From JBBRHF01 sp038223055 (lineage in GTDB: Bacteria > Actinomycetota > Actinomycetes > JACCUZ01), in contig JBBRHF010000029.1 of the NCBI GenBank assembly GCA_038223055.1, forward strand, positions 1 to 29,511: 29,511 nt of DNA, in the 5' to 3' direction. The notes under the pieces are model-generated. The model saw nothing but the letters and a program-made list of their open reading frames with translations. It did no database searches and was not told the origin of the DNA. The translations under genes were made by a program, and so were the position numbers. Below, in pieces: positions 8,913-16,506 of the stretch. Position 1 is the stretch's first letter. Each line of letters opens with the position of its first letter.

Positions 8913-10865
8913 TCAAGAACTCCGGGACGCCGCGGTCGAGGCAGGGGCGAGCCACACCACCTCGTACGGCGAGAGCACCACGTCGACTTCGGTGGACCTC
9001 GGGGCGTCCCCACTCAGCACGTCCACCAGCGGTCCCTCGACCGGGACCGCCCACTGCGGCCACGACTGGTAGTGCTCGCTCATGTTGTGCAGCGCCACGA
9101 CCGGCGTGCTCGGATGGGGGCGCAGCCAGGCGAGCACCGACGGGTTGACCGGGTCCAGCAGCACCGACTCGATGGCGCCGTGCATCGCCGACAGTCCCGC
9201 GCGCACCGAGACACGGTGGCGCAACGCGGTCCACACCCGGTGCGCCGGCGATCCCTCGACCAGGCCCGCGTCCACCAACCCCCACGGCATCCTCGGACGC
9301 TGCACCCAGCGGTTGTCGTCGCTGTGCTCCGGGTCGGCCGCCCAATCTGCGTCGTTGCACAGCGCCAACTCGTCGCCCATCCACACGAGCGGTAGCCCGC
9401 CGAACCCGAGCATCGCCGTGTGCAGCAGCACTAGCCGGCGTACGGCGAGGTCGACCGCCTTCGCGTCGCCGGTGGCCAGCGCCGCCTCCAACCCCGCGAG
9501 GGAGGCCGCGCTGCCACTGATGCGCCGGTCGAAGGTCTGCGGGTTGTACTGGAACACGAGTCCACGGGCGGGACTTCCGGGGAACGCGCCGCTGTAGTAG
9601 TCGGACAGGAAGGTGCGGTGACCGAACCCGTCCCAGCCCACGGCGGCAGCGTCGGCGTCATCGATCGCCCACCCGATGTCGTCGTGGCAGCGGACGTAGG
9701 TGGCCCAGGAGGTCGACGTGGGCTTGGCGGGGAAGCGGCGCAACGCCACCGTCGCGAGGCGCGCGTCGCGCGCCGCCAGCGATGACCACAGCTGCACCAT
9801 GAAGCTGTTGTGGTAGGCCAGATCGCTCACCAGGCCGGCGTGCTCACCGACCCCGAGATAGGGCACGAGGTCGCCCGGCCCGACGATCGCTTCGGCCTTG
9901 AAGACCAGCGCGGGGGCGGCGATGTGGGCCACCGCTCGCAATGCCTGAGTGAGCGCATGCACCTCCGGCTGGTTCTGCGACGAGGTGCCCAACCGCTTCC
10001 ACAGGAACGCGATCGCGTCCAGCCGCAGGCACTCGACCCCCTGGTTGGCGAGGAAGCACACGACATCCGCGAACTCCATGAAGACATCGGGGTTGGCCCA
10101 GTCGAGATCCCACTGCCAGGTGTTGAACGTCGTCCAGACCCAACCGGCGAGGTCGTCGTCCCAGCTGAAGTTCCCCGGCGCGAAGGTCGGGAAGACTTCG
10201 GGCAACGTCTGCTCGTAGGCGTCGGGCAGGGTGCGGTCGGGATAGACGTGGAAGTAGCGCCGGTAACGGTCCTCCCCCGCCCGAGCCCGAACAGCCCACT
10301 CGTGCTCCCGGGCGACGTGGTTGAGGACCAGGTCCAGGGTCAGCGACACGCCGTATGAGCGCAGCTCTCGCGCCAGGTCCGCCAGGTCGGTCATGGTGCC
10401 GAGGTCGGCTCGCACCGAGCGGAAGTCCTGCACGGCATAGCCGCCGTCGTTGGGACGCGGCCTCGGCTCGAGCAGCGGCAGCAGGTGCAGGTAGGTCACG
10501 CCGAGCTCCGCGAGGTAGGACGCGTGCTCGCCCACCCCGCGCAACGTGCCGCCGAACCGCTCGGCGTAGGCCGCGTAGCCCAGCATCCGCGGGCTCTGGA
10601 ACCAGTCCGGCTGGACGTGGCGGCGCAGGTCGAGCAGCCGTAGATCGGCGGGGCGGGCCAGAAAAGCCCTGGTGGCGCTCAGCGCCGCGGTCGCCGCAGT
10701 GTCGTGCGCCGCGTCCCCGTAGACCGACCGCAAGCCGCCCAGCAGGTGCGGCCAGTGCCGGTACAGCCGCTCGAGGAACACGGTCCGGTCGGGCGCCGGC
10801 TCGGCGGCGACGAGCGACTCCACCTCGGCGCACACCGGTTCGGGGACTTCGCCGACGGCGGTCAT
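8913..10865 (-). CDS. Amylosucrase (GH13 subfamily 4)
   Basis: This GH13 glucansucrase transfers glucose from sucrose to make an alpha-1,4-glucan and fructose. The 650-residue length matches known amylosucrases. Diagnostic stretches include LDLVLNHVAREHEWA, PGNFSWDDD, WVWTTFNTWQWDLDWANP, CLRLDAIAFLWKRLGTSSQN, FKAEAIVGP and VRCHDDIGWA. By position the nucleophile is Asp283, the acid/base Glu325 and the transition-state pair His394-Asp395. The LWKRLGTSSQN segment separates amylosucrase from trehalose synthase and ordinary amylases. No signal peptide is seen, so it is probably cytoplasmic or released atypically. The ATG at 10865 is preferred because GGGAGGGAG sits about five bases upstream; a GTG at 10871 would abut that site. 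No sucrose transporter or fructokinase lies beside it. It is divergent from the transcarboxylase cluster across 162 bp. Confidence 0.92.
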   Translation of the reverse strand: MTAVGEVPEPVCAEVESLVAAEPAPDRTVFLERLYRHWPHLLGGLRSVYGDAAHDTAATAALSATRAFLARPADLRLLDLRRHVQPDWFQSPRMLGYAAYAERFGGTLRGVGEHASYLAELGVTYLHLLPLLEPRPRPNDGGYAVQDFRSVRADLGTMTDLADLARELRSYGVSLTLDLVLNHVAREHEWAVRARAGEDRYRRYFHVYPDRTLPDAYEQTLPEVFPTFAPGNFSWDDDLAGWVWTTFNTWQWDLDWANPDVFMEFADVVCFLANQGVECLRLDAIAFLWKRLGTSSQNQPEVHALTQALRAVAHIAAPALVFKAEAIVGPGDLVPYLGVGEHAGLVSDLAYHNSFMVQLWSSLAARDARLATVALRRFPAKPTSTSWATYVRCHDDIGWAIDDADAAAVGWDGFGHRTFLSDYYSGAFPGSPARGLVFQYNPQTFDRRISGSAASLAGLEAALATGDAKAVDLAVRRLVLLHTAMLGFGGLPLVWMGDELALCNDADWAADPEHSDDNRWVQRPRMPWGLVDAGLVEGSPAHRVWTALRHRVSVRAGLSAMHGAIESVLLDPVNPSVLAWLRPHPSTPVVALHNMSEHYQSWPQWAVPVEGPLVDVLSGDAPRSTEVDVVLSPYEVVWLAPASTAASRSS

Positions 10866-11027
10866 GCACACTCCCTCCCTGTCGAGCCGGGACCCGGGGA
10901 TTCTTCGAGTCGGGCGGCCGACCCGGCCCCATGATGCCGGTAGCGGATCCGCGTTCGCAGAGGCGTTCCAAGAGGCCCCGTGGCGCCGATGTCATTCGGA
11001 GGTCGCCAAGTGGGACATACTGGCCGA

Positions 11028-12530
11028 GTGGATACGCAGCGAGAGATCGGTGTCACCGAGCTAGTCCTCCGGGACGCGCACCAGAGCCTGATGGCAACCC
11101 GCATGGCGATGGAAGACATGGTGGGCGCCTGCGAGGACATCGACCAGGCCGGCTACTGGAGCGTCGAGTGTTGGGGTGGAGCCACCTACGACGCCTGCAT
11201 CCGGTTCCTCAACGAGGATCCGTGGGAACGGCTTCGAACGTTCCGCACCCTCATGCCCAACAGCCGCCTGCAGATGCTGCTGCGGGGCCAGAACCTGTTG
11301 GGCTACCGCCACTACGGCGACGACGTCGTCGACCACTTCGTCGAGAAGGCCGCCGAGAACGGCATGGACGTCTTCCGGGTCTTCGACGCCCTGAACGACA
11401 CCCGAAACGTCGAGCGGGCGATCGCCGCCGTCAAGAAGACCGGCAAGCATGCCCAGGGCACCATCTGCTACACGACCAGCCCCCTGCACACGGTCGAGGG
11501 TTATGTGAAGCAGGCGCGAGAGCTGGCCGATCTGGGCATCGACTCCCTCGCCATCAAGGACATGGCCGCACTGCTCAAGCCGCAGCCCGCCTTCGACATC
11601 GTGTCGGGCATCAAGGCCGAGATCCCGGGCATGCAGGTCAACGTGCACTGCCACTCGACCACCGGGGTCACCCTCGTGTCGCTGATGAAGGCCATCGATG
11701 CCGGCGCCGACGTGGTGGACACCGCGATCAGCTCCATGTCGCTCGGACCTGGGCACAACCCCACCGAGTCGTTGCAGGAGATGCTGGAGGGCACCGGCTA
11801 CATCGCCGACCTCGACAAGCTGCGCCTGGGCAAGATCAAGGACCACTTTGCCGTGATCCGGCCGCGCTACAGCCAGTTCATGTCCTCCTTCAACATCGAG
11901 ACCGGCATCTTCGACAGCCAGATCCCCGGCGGGATGATCTCCAACATGGAGTCCCAGCTCAAGCAGCAGGACCACGGTGACAAGCTTCGCGAGGTGCTCG
12001 AAGAGGTGCCGCGGGTGCGCAAGGACGCGGGCTACCCGCCGCTGGTCACGCCGTCGAGCCAGATCGTGGGCACCCAGGCCGTCTTCAACGTGATCATGGG
12101 TCACTACAAGGTCATGACCGCCGAGTTCGCCGACCTGATGCTCGGCTATTACGGTCACACCATGGGCGAGAAGGATCCCGAGGTCATCGCCATGGCCCAG
12201 AAGCAGACCGGCAAGGAGATCATCACCCATCGACCCGCCGACCTCATGGGGGCCGAGTGGGACACCCTGCGGACCGAGGCCGAGGCCATCGAGGGTTTCG
12301 ACGGCACTGACGAGGACGTGCTGACCTACGCCATGTTCCCGAAGGTGGCGCCAGGCTTCTTCGCCACCCGCCCCGACGGCCCGAAGAACGTCGGCCGGGA
12401 TCCAGCCGAGTTGGAGGCGGAGCGTGCCGCTGCCGCTAACGACTCCAAGACCGGGCCGGTGCGTGGCCCGATCAAGTACGACATCACCGTCAACGGCAAG
12501 AGGCACTCCGTCGCCGTAAAACCCGCTTAA
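11028..12530 (+). CDS. Methylmalonyl-CoA carboxytransferase (transcarboxylase) 5S subunit
   Basis: The 5S subunit carries out the second half-reaction of transcarboxylase, moving carboxyl from carboxybiotin to pyruvate to form oxaloacetate. The 500-residue product is strongly like the Propionibacterium 5S protein throughout. The TIM-barrel opens ELVLRDAHQSLMATRMAMED (metal ligand Asp16) and contains AIKDMAALLKP (Lys177, the carbamylated lysine) and NVHCHSTTG (His207 and His209). SSMSLGPGHNPTES and YPPLVTPSSQIVGTQAVFNV follow. The C-terminus, KYDITVNGKRHSVAVKP, resembles the docking region for the biotin carrier. GTG at 11028 fits the family N-terminus; the frame is open to 10980 but lacks conservation. 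CATACT seven bases upstream resembles a -10 box, so translation may be leaderless. The 12S gene follows 18 bp later. Pyruvate carboxylase and oxaloacetate decarboxylase alpha share this fold, but the gene set decides for transcarboxylase. Confidence 0.94.
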   Translation: MDTQREIGVTELVLRDAHQSLMATRMAMEDMVGACEDIDQAGYWSVECWGGATYDACIRFLNEDPWERLRTFRTLMPNSRLQMLLRGQNLLGYRHYGDDVVDHFVEKAAENGMDVFRVFDALNDTRNVERAIAAVKKTGKHAQGTICYTTSPLHTVEGYVKQARELADLGIDSLAIKDMAALLKPQPAFDIVSGIKAEIPGMQVNVHCHSTTGVTLVSLMKAIDAGADVVDTAISSMSLGPGHNPTESLQEMLEGTGYIADLDKLRLGKIKDHFAVIRPRYSQFMSSFNIETGIFDSQIPGGMISNMESQLKQQDHGDKLREVLEEVPRVRKDAGYPPLVTPSSQIVGTQAVFNVIMGHYKVMTAEFADLMLGYYGHTMGEKDPEVIAMAQKQTGKEIITHRPADLMGAEWDTLRTEAEAIEGFDGTDEDVLTYAMFPKVAPGFFATRPDGPKNVGRDPAELEAERAAAANDSKTGPVRGPIKYDITVNGKRHSVAVKPA

Positions 12531-12548
12531 GGGAGATGAGCACGGCCA

Positions 12549-14123
12549 ATGTCGAAGCGCCCCACCCGTCCTAAGGTCAAGACCATGCAGGATCGGATCG
12601 TCGAACTGCGCACTCGCCGCGACGCGATCATCGCCGGAGGTGGCGAGAAGCGCCATGCCAAGCAGCACGAAGCCGGCAAGCTGACCGCCCGCGAGCGGAT
12701 CGCTGAGTTGGTCGACCCCCTCAGCTTCGAAGAGTCCGGCATGCACGCGCAGCACCGCACGACGCTTTTCGGGATGGACAAAGCGGTCATGCCGGCCGAC
12801 GGCGTGGTCACCGGCGCGGCGTCCGTGCTCGGTCGCCCGGTGCACCTGGCCAGCCAGGACTTCAGCGTGGCCGGTGGCTCGGCCGGAGAGATGCACTCGG
12901 GCAAGGTGGCCGACACGCTGAAGGCCGCGCTGGACAACGGGACCCCGTTCGTGTTCTTCAACGACTCCGGCGGCGCCCGGGTGCAGGAGGGCATCGACTC
13001 CCTGTCCGGCTACGGGAAGGTGTTCTTCCAGAACGTCGCGCTGTCCGGTGTCGTGCCCCAGATCTCCATCATCGCCGGGCCATGTGCCGGTGGCGCGGCC
13101 TACTCCCCCGCGCTCACCGACTTCATCATCCAGACCCGGGCGTCGCGCATGTTCATCACCGGCCCCGACGTGATCAAGCAGGTCACCGGAGAGGACGTCA
13201 CCGCCGAGGCGCTGGGCGGCCCGGCGTCGCACGCGGCACGCTCCGGGGTGACTCACTTCGTGGCCGACGACGACCACCAGGCCATCCTGATCGCCAAGAA
13301 GCTGCTCAGCTTCCTCCCCAGCAACAACACCGAGGAGCCGCCGTTCGTCCCCGGCAATGACGGGGTCGAGCGCGACGAGAGCCTCAACACGATCATCCCC
13401 GATGACCCGAAGAAGGGTTACGACGTCCGCGAGATCATCATCAAGCTCGCCGACCAGGCAGACTTCCTCGAGGTCCATGCCGGGTTCGCCCCGAACCTCG
13501 TGGTGGGCTTCGGGCGCATCACCGGTCGCACGGTGGGCTTCGTGGCCAACCAGCCGATCGCCAACTCCGGGGTTCTCGACATCGACTCCTCGGACAAGGG
13601 CGCGCGGTTCATTCGGTTCTGCAACGCGTTCAACATCCCGCTCGTCACCCTGGTGGACGTTCCGGGTTTCCTGCCCGGGGTCACCCAGGAGTACGGCGGG
13701 ATCATCCGGCACGGGGCGAAGATGTTGTTCGCCTACTCCGCGACGACGGTCCCGAAGATCACGGTAGTGTTGCGCAAGGCTTACGGCGGCGCCTACCTCG
13801 CGATGTGCGGCAAGGACCTGGGCGCCGACCGCGTGTTCGCGTGGCCGACTGCCGAGATCGCCGTGATGGGCGCCGAAGGTGCGGCCGGCGTGGTCTTCCG
13901 CAAGGAGATCTCCGAGGCCGAGGACTCGGCCGCCAAGCGGGTTGAACTCGTCCAACTCTACCGTGACGCCTTCTCCACGCCCTACGTCTCGGCCGCGCGC
14001 GGGCTGGTCGACGACATCATCGAGCCGTCCGACACGCGCCGCAAGGTCGCTCGTGCGCTGGAGAACCTGTGGACGAAGCGTGAACCACGACCGCCCAAGA
14101 AGCACGGCCTGATCCCGCTCTGA
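12549..14123 (+). CDS. Methylmalonyl-CoA carboxytransferase (transcarboxylase) 12S subunit
   Basis: The 12S subunit takes the carboxyl group from methylmalonyl-CoA and places it on the biotin of the 1.3S carrier. The 524-residue protein has two crotonase-fold carboxyltransferase halves. The N-terminal half carries HRTTLFGMDKAVMPADGVVT, SQDFSVAGGSAGEMHSGK, FFNDSGGARVQEGIDSLSGY and IAGPCAGGAAYSPALTDFI. The C-terminal half carries VANQPIANSGVLDIDSSDKG, DVPGFLPGVTQEYGGIIRHG, KAYGGAYLAMCGKDLGADR and WPTAEIAVMGAEGAAGVVF. It ends KKHGLIPL, as in the Propionibacterium subunit. GGGAG lies 13 bases before the ATG, a wide spacing. A short overlapping 11-codon frame (ATG at 12536) sits in between and may be chance. 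Related families are propionyl-CoA carboxylase beta and methylmalonyl-CoA decarboxylase alpha; the missing biotin carboxylase and missing sodium-pump subunits favour transcarboxylase. Confidence 0.94.
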   Translation: MSKRPTRPKVKTMQDRIVELRTRRDAIIAGGGEKRHAKQHEAGKLTARERIAELVDPLSFEESGMHAQHRTTLFGMDKAVMPADGVVTGAASVLGRPVHLASQDFSVAGGSAGEMHSGKVADTLKAALDNGTPFVFFNDSGGARVQEGIDSLSGYGKVFFQNVALSGVVPQISIIAGPCAGGAAYSPALTDFIIQTRASRMFITGPDVIKQVTGEDVTAEALGGPASHAARSGVTHFVADDDHQAILIAKKLLSFLPSNNTEEPPFVPGNDGVERDESLNTIIPDDPKKGYDVREIIIKLADQADFLEVHAGFAPNLVVGFGRITGRTVGFVANQPIANSGVLDIDSSDKGARFIRFCNAFNIPLVTLVDVPGFLPGVTQEYGGIIRHGAKMLFAYSATTVPKITVVLRKAYGGAYLAMCGKDLGADRVFAWPTAEIAVMGAEGAAGVVFRKEISEAEDSAAKRVELVQLYRDAFSTPYVSAARGLVDDIIEPSDTRRKVARALENLWTKREPRPPKKHGLIPL

Positions 14124-14154
14124 TGCACGTCGCCCCGACGGAAGGAAGTAGCCC

Positions 14155-14412
14155 ATGAGCGACAGCGACGGCACCATCGCCGACTTGAAGGCCCTGGTGG
14201 CCGAGCTCGCAGAGCGCGTCAAGACGCTCGAGGACCAGGCCGAACAACGCCATCCCGAGGTCAGCGAAGATGTCATGCTGGCCATCTCCGCGGCCTGCGC
14301 GGCCTACCTGGGCAAACGCGCCATCATCAAGCAGGTTCACTTGCGCCGTGGCAGCGTGTGGGCGGCTCAGGGGCGTGCCGCCGCTCAGCGCTCCCACAGC
14401 GACCTTCGGTGA
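14155..14412 (+). CDS. Small conserved-looking subunit or accessory protein of the transcarboxylase cluster (85 aa)
   Basis: This 85-residue ORF lies inside the transcarboxylase operon, 31 bp after the 12S gene and 36 bp before the 1.3S gene, with AAGGAAG six bases before its ATG. The N-terminal half (MSDSDGTIADLKALVAELAE onward to about residue 35) is a heptad-patterned acidic/leucine helix, likely a coiled coil. The second half reads VMLAISAACAAYLGKRAIIK, then QVHLRRGSVWAAQGRAAAQR. From memory, small proteins with an ISAACAAYLGKRA-like block accompany biotin-dependent carboxyl-transferring enzymes, but I cannot name a family with certainty. The block resembles tails of sodium-pumping decarboxylase small subunits without their membrane helix. 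The role is inferred from position: assembly, stabilisation or regulation of the complex. Confidence 0.8.
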   Translation: MSDSDGTIADLKALVAELAERVKTLEDQAEQRHPEVSEDVMLAISAACAAYLGKRAIIKQVHLRRGSVWAAQGRAAAQRSHSDLR

Positions 14413-14448
14413 CCGGACCTACTCCCCGCACGTACGACGAGGGCTGAC

Positions 14449-14823
14449 ATGAAACTGACAGTGACCGTGAACGGCTCGGCCTTCGACGTCGACGTCGAGG
14501 TGGCCGAGGAACCCATGCCCACGCTGGGCCCCATCCTCATGGGCGGCGGATCTGCCTTCGGCGTGACGCCCACCGCAGCCAAGGCACCGGGGGACTCCGC
14601 CAACGGGCTGACCACCCCGATGTCCGGCACCGTGACCAAGGTGCTCGTCGAGGCCGGCGCTGACGTGAAATCCGGGCAGACCTTGCTGGTGCTCGAGGCC
14701 ATGAAGATGGAGACCGAGGTGACGGCGCCGCACGACGGCAAGATCAAGTCGGTCGACGTGTCCGTCGGTGAGGCAGTCCAGGGCGGCCAGGTCCTTATCG
14801 AGTGGGACAACGAGGGCAAGTAG
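14449..14823 (+). CDS. Transcarboxylase 1.3S biotin carboxyl carrier subunit
   Basis: This 124-residue protein carries the biotin that shuttles carboxyl groups between the 12S and 5S subunits. It begins MKLTVTVNGSAFDVDVEV, close to the Propionibacterium 1.3S N-terminus, which binds the other subunits in that system. A short linker rich in Met, Gly and Ala follows. The biotinyl domain (about residues 55-120) has PMSGTVTKVLVEAGADVKSG and the canonical EAMKMETEV with biotin on Lys86. GAGGG lies about seven bases before the ATG. It is the last gene of the 5S-12S-ORF-1.3S run. Biotin ligase (BirA) is needed but not encoded here. Confidence 0.95.
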   Translation: MKLTVTVNGSAFDVDVEVAEEPMPTLGPILMGGGSAFGVTPTAAKAPGDSANGLTTPMSGTVTKVLVEAGADVKSGQTLLVLEAMKMETEVTAPHDGKIKSVDVSVGEAVQGGQVLIEWDNEGK

Positions 14824-14960
14824 GCCCCGCGGGCGCCTTGGCCACGATCAGGCAATGGTGGTCGGGCCTCCCAAGCCCGTCGCCACGATCACGCAAGTCG
14901 GCGGCGCCAATCTCTGCCCATCGGAGCACGCTCGCGCGAAAACAGCCAGTCAACAGGGTC

Positions 14961-15040
14961 GTTTTGGGTCCGGCAGGGACGGTTTGGGGCCGGCCGGGAC
15001 GGTTTGGGGCCGGCCGGGACGGTTTGGGGCCGGCCGGCCG
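14961..15040 (+). repeat. Four-copy 20-bp tandem repeat containing GGCCGGCC
   Basis: The unit GGTTTGGGGCCGGCCGGGAC occurs at 14981-15000 and 15001-15020 exactly. A diverged first copy lies at 14961-14980, and a last copy at 15021-15040 ends in CCGGCCGGCCG. It lies in the 407-bp gap between the 1.3S gene and HMG-CoA lyase. It could be a variable-number repeat, part of termination, or a cluster of protein sites; the frame it adds to is not a gene. Confidence 0.85.
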
Positions 15041-15072
15041 ATCCGCTCGGCATCCGAGACGATCCCGACCGT

Positions 15073-15131
15073 CAGGTGAGATTCGGTGTGCCTACCGAGG
15101 CGAAAGTTCGCCGACCAAGGCGTCGACCAGC
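15073..15131 (+). repeat. Dispersed intergenic element, half copy
   Basis: The stretch starts CAGGTGAGATTCG, continues CCTACCGAGGCGAAAG and, 11 bases later, has AGGCGTCGACCAGC. The same order of blocks with the same 11-base spacer occurs on the minus strand at 25183-25240. Here only one half of the dyad seen at the other site is present. It sits about 100 bp upstream of the HMG-CoA lyase gene and could be a binding site or a worn mobile repeat. Confidence 0.6.
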
Positions 15132-15197
15132 TTTGCTGGCAACCACCGGGTCCGGTTGTCAAGGTAGGGGGCACAATCCCAGACGTGGCAAGGGTTG

Positions 15198-15212
15198 TCC
15201 GCATTATGCGGA
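15198..15212 (+). promoter_or_regulatory. Palindromic operator-like site before HMG-CoA lyase
   Basis: TCCGCATTATGCGGA is a perfect 7-bp inverted repeat around one base, ending 18 bases before the ATG at 15231. TATAGC at 15221-15226 just downstream resembles a -10 box close to the start codon. A repressor bound here would block the promoter. The arm sequence recalls IclR-type operators, but the regulator is not identifiable from this window. Confidence 0.55.
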
Positions 15213-15230
15213 AGGTGTTGTATAGCAGCC

Positions 15231-16136
15231 ATGACGGCACTGGAGATCGTCGAGGTGTCTCCCCGGGACGGCCTGCAGAACGAGTCGACCCTGCTCTCCA
15301 CGGCGACGAAGGTCGAGTTGGTCACTCGGTGTCTCGATGCGGGCATCCGGCGGATCGAGGCGGTCTCGTTCGTCCACCCGGCCCGGGTGCCCCAGATGGC
15401 CGATGCCGAAGCGGTGATGGCGGCGGTCCCCAGGCGATCCGGCGTGTCCTACATCGGGCTCGTGCTCAACCGCCGCGGGCTCGACCGTGCGCTCGCGGCC
15501 GGGGTGGACGAGGTGAACGCGGTGGTGATCACCACCGAGACGTTCAGCCGCGCCAACCAAGGGGTCGGGGTGGATGAGGCGATCGCGGCCTGGGTCGACA
15601 TCGCCCGCGATGCACACGCCGCGGGAGTGCGGGCGTCGGTGACGGTGTCTGCGTCGTTCGGGTGCCCGTTCGAGGGCGAGGTCGACCCGGGCACGGTGCT
15701 GGAGGTGCTGCGGCGGGTCGGCGAGGGCGGCCCGGACGAGGTCTGCCTCGCCGACACCATCGGCGTGGCTGTCCCCGCGGCCGTGCGGGTGCTCGCCCGT
15801 GGCGCCGCGCTTGCCCTGCCCAGGGTCACCGTGAGGGCACACTTCCACGACACGCGCCGCACCGGCATCGCCAACGCCCTGGCCGCCGCCGAGGAGGGCG
15901 TCAGTGTCCTCGATGCCAGCGCCGGCGGCATCGGCGGCTGCCCCTTCGCCCCCGGCGCGACCGGTAACATCGCGACCGAGGACCTGCTCTACGCCGCTTC
16001 CCGATCGGGCTTCGAGACGGGCGTGGACGCGATGGCCCTCGCCGCCGTCGGCACCTGGATCGGTGCGCAGGTGGGCAAGGTGCCGGTCCCCGCCATGCTC
16101 GGGCGCGCCGGCTGGTTCCCGCCCGGGCGCGACTGA
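15231..16136 (+). CDS. mvaB: Hydroxymethylglutaryl-CoA lyase
   Basis: The enzyme splits HMG-CoA into acetyl-CoA and acetoacetate, the last step of leucine degradation. The 301-residue product has the HMGL-like TIM barrel. The N-terminal EVSPRDGLQNE carries the catalytic Arg12 and metal ligand Asp13. Further on are HFHDTRRTGIANALAA (metal-binding His pair) and the cysteine signature DASAGGIGGCPFAPGATGNI with the catalytic Cys in the GGCPFAPG loop. Those three together separate it from isopropylmalate and citramalate synthases. The ATG at 15231 puts EVSPRDG at its usual place; an upstream start at 15195 is not conserved and would run through the operator. No good ribosome site is seen, and a -10-like TATAGC lies four bases upstream, so a leaderless message is possible. 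No other leucine-pathway genes adjoin it. Confidence 0.92.
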   Translation: MTALEIVEVSPRDGLQNESTLLSTATKVELVTRCLDAGIRRIEAVSFVHPARVPQMADAEAVMAAVPRRSGVSYIGLVLNRRGLDRALAAGVDEVNAVVITTETFSRANQGVGVDEAIAAWVDIARDAHAAGVRASVTVSASFGCPFEGEVDPGTVLEVLRRVGEGGPDEVCLADTIGVAVPAAVRVLARGAALALPRVTVRAHFHDTRRTGIANALAAAEEGVSVLDASAGGIGGCPFAPGATGNIATEDLLYAASRSGFETGVDAMALAAVGTWIGAQVGKVPVPAMLGRAGWFPPGRD

Positions 16137-16177
16137 GGTGGCAACGCCGGTCCACTGCTCGAGGAAGCGCTGAGCTC

Positions 16178-16196
16178 GGGCGAGTCGGAGTCGCCC
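16178..16196. terminator. Short hairpin between convergent genes
   Basis: GGGCGA (16178-16183) and TCGCCC (16191-16196) form a 6-bp stem with a 7-base loop. It lies between the stop of the HMG-CoA lyase gene (16136) and the stop of a convergent small gene (16202), so it could terminate either transcript. The stem is short and there is no T-run. Confidence 0.4.
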
Positions 16197-16201
16197 CGGA
16201 G

Positions 16202-16444
16202 CTATGCCACGACGTCCGCAGCGGGTGTTGCTCGCCCGACGACGAGGTAGTCGTCGAGCATGCCCCGATAGAGCCTCAACTCTGGCTGATCGGTGGGGAC
16301 GCGGGTCACCCACCACGCGACCACGTCGCCGATCTTAGCTGGCTCGCGAGGCTCGAACCCCAGTGTCTGCCTGTCGTCGCTCAGAACGACCTCAACCGGG
16401 CGGCCACCGTTGGCGGCGATAGTGGCGACGGCGCCGGATGACAT
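16202..16444 (-). CDS. Small hypothetical protein (80 aa)
   Basis: I do not recognise this protein. The 80-residue product begins MSSGAVATIAANGGRPVEVV and contains SDDRQTLGFEPREPAKIGDV, VAWWVTRVPTDQPELRLYRG and LDDYLVVGRATPAAD. The balanced composition, with Trp, Tyr and acidic residues in plausible places, is unlike the Arg/Pro-rich noise frames nearby. The frame extends upstream to 16894 but would then run antisense through the binding-protein gene, so ATG 16444 is preferred despite a weak ribosome site. A GACGTACGTC palindrome lies at 16461-16470, just upstream. It converges on HMG-CoA lyase and diverges from the sugar operon. Confidence 0.5.
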   Translation of the reverse strand: MSSGAVATIAANGGRPVEVVLSDDRQTLGFEPREPAKIGDVVAWWVTRVPTDQPELRLYRGMLDDYLVVGRATPAADVVA

Positions 16445-16458
16445 ACTCAGGCAGTTTC

Positions 16459-16502
16459 TTGACGTACGTCGGACTAAACCTGGACTAACCGGGTAAACGG
16501 GT
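16459..16502 (+). promoter_or_regulatory. Promoter/operator region between divergent genes
   Basis: TTGACG (16459-16464) resembles a -35 box and overlaps the palindrome GACGTACGTC (16461-16470). Next come two direct copies of GGACTAA (16471 and 16482) spaced 11 bases apart, about one helical turn. AACCGGGTAAACGGGTT (16487-16503) is a loose LacI-type inverted repeat. No clear -10 box is seen. The site lies upstream of the LacI remnant and sugar operon and in front of the leftward small gene. Confidence 0.4.
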
Positions 16503-16506
16503 TGGG

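Noticed and set aside
12536..12571. An 11-codon frame (ATG 12536) just before the 12S gene considered as a leader peptide
   Set aside because: It overlaps the 12S start out of frame, has no runs of a regulatory amino acid, and is short enough to be chance.
11061..14285. A 1074-codon open frame on the minus strand across the transcarboxylase genes
   Set aside because: It is antisense to three firmly identified genes, and its His/Asp/Gly-rich product matches nothing; long antisense frames are usual in high-GC DNA.
11028..14823. Sodium-pumping methylmalonyl-CoA decarboxylase considered for the biotin-enzyme cluster
   Set aside because: A pyruvate-type 5S carboxyltransferase subunit is present and no membrane beta subunit is encoded, so transcarboxylase fits better.
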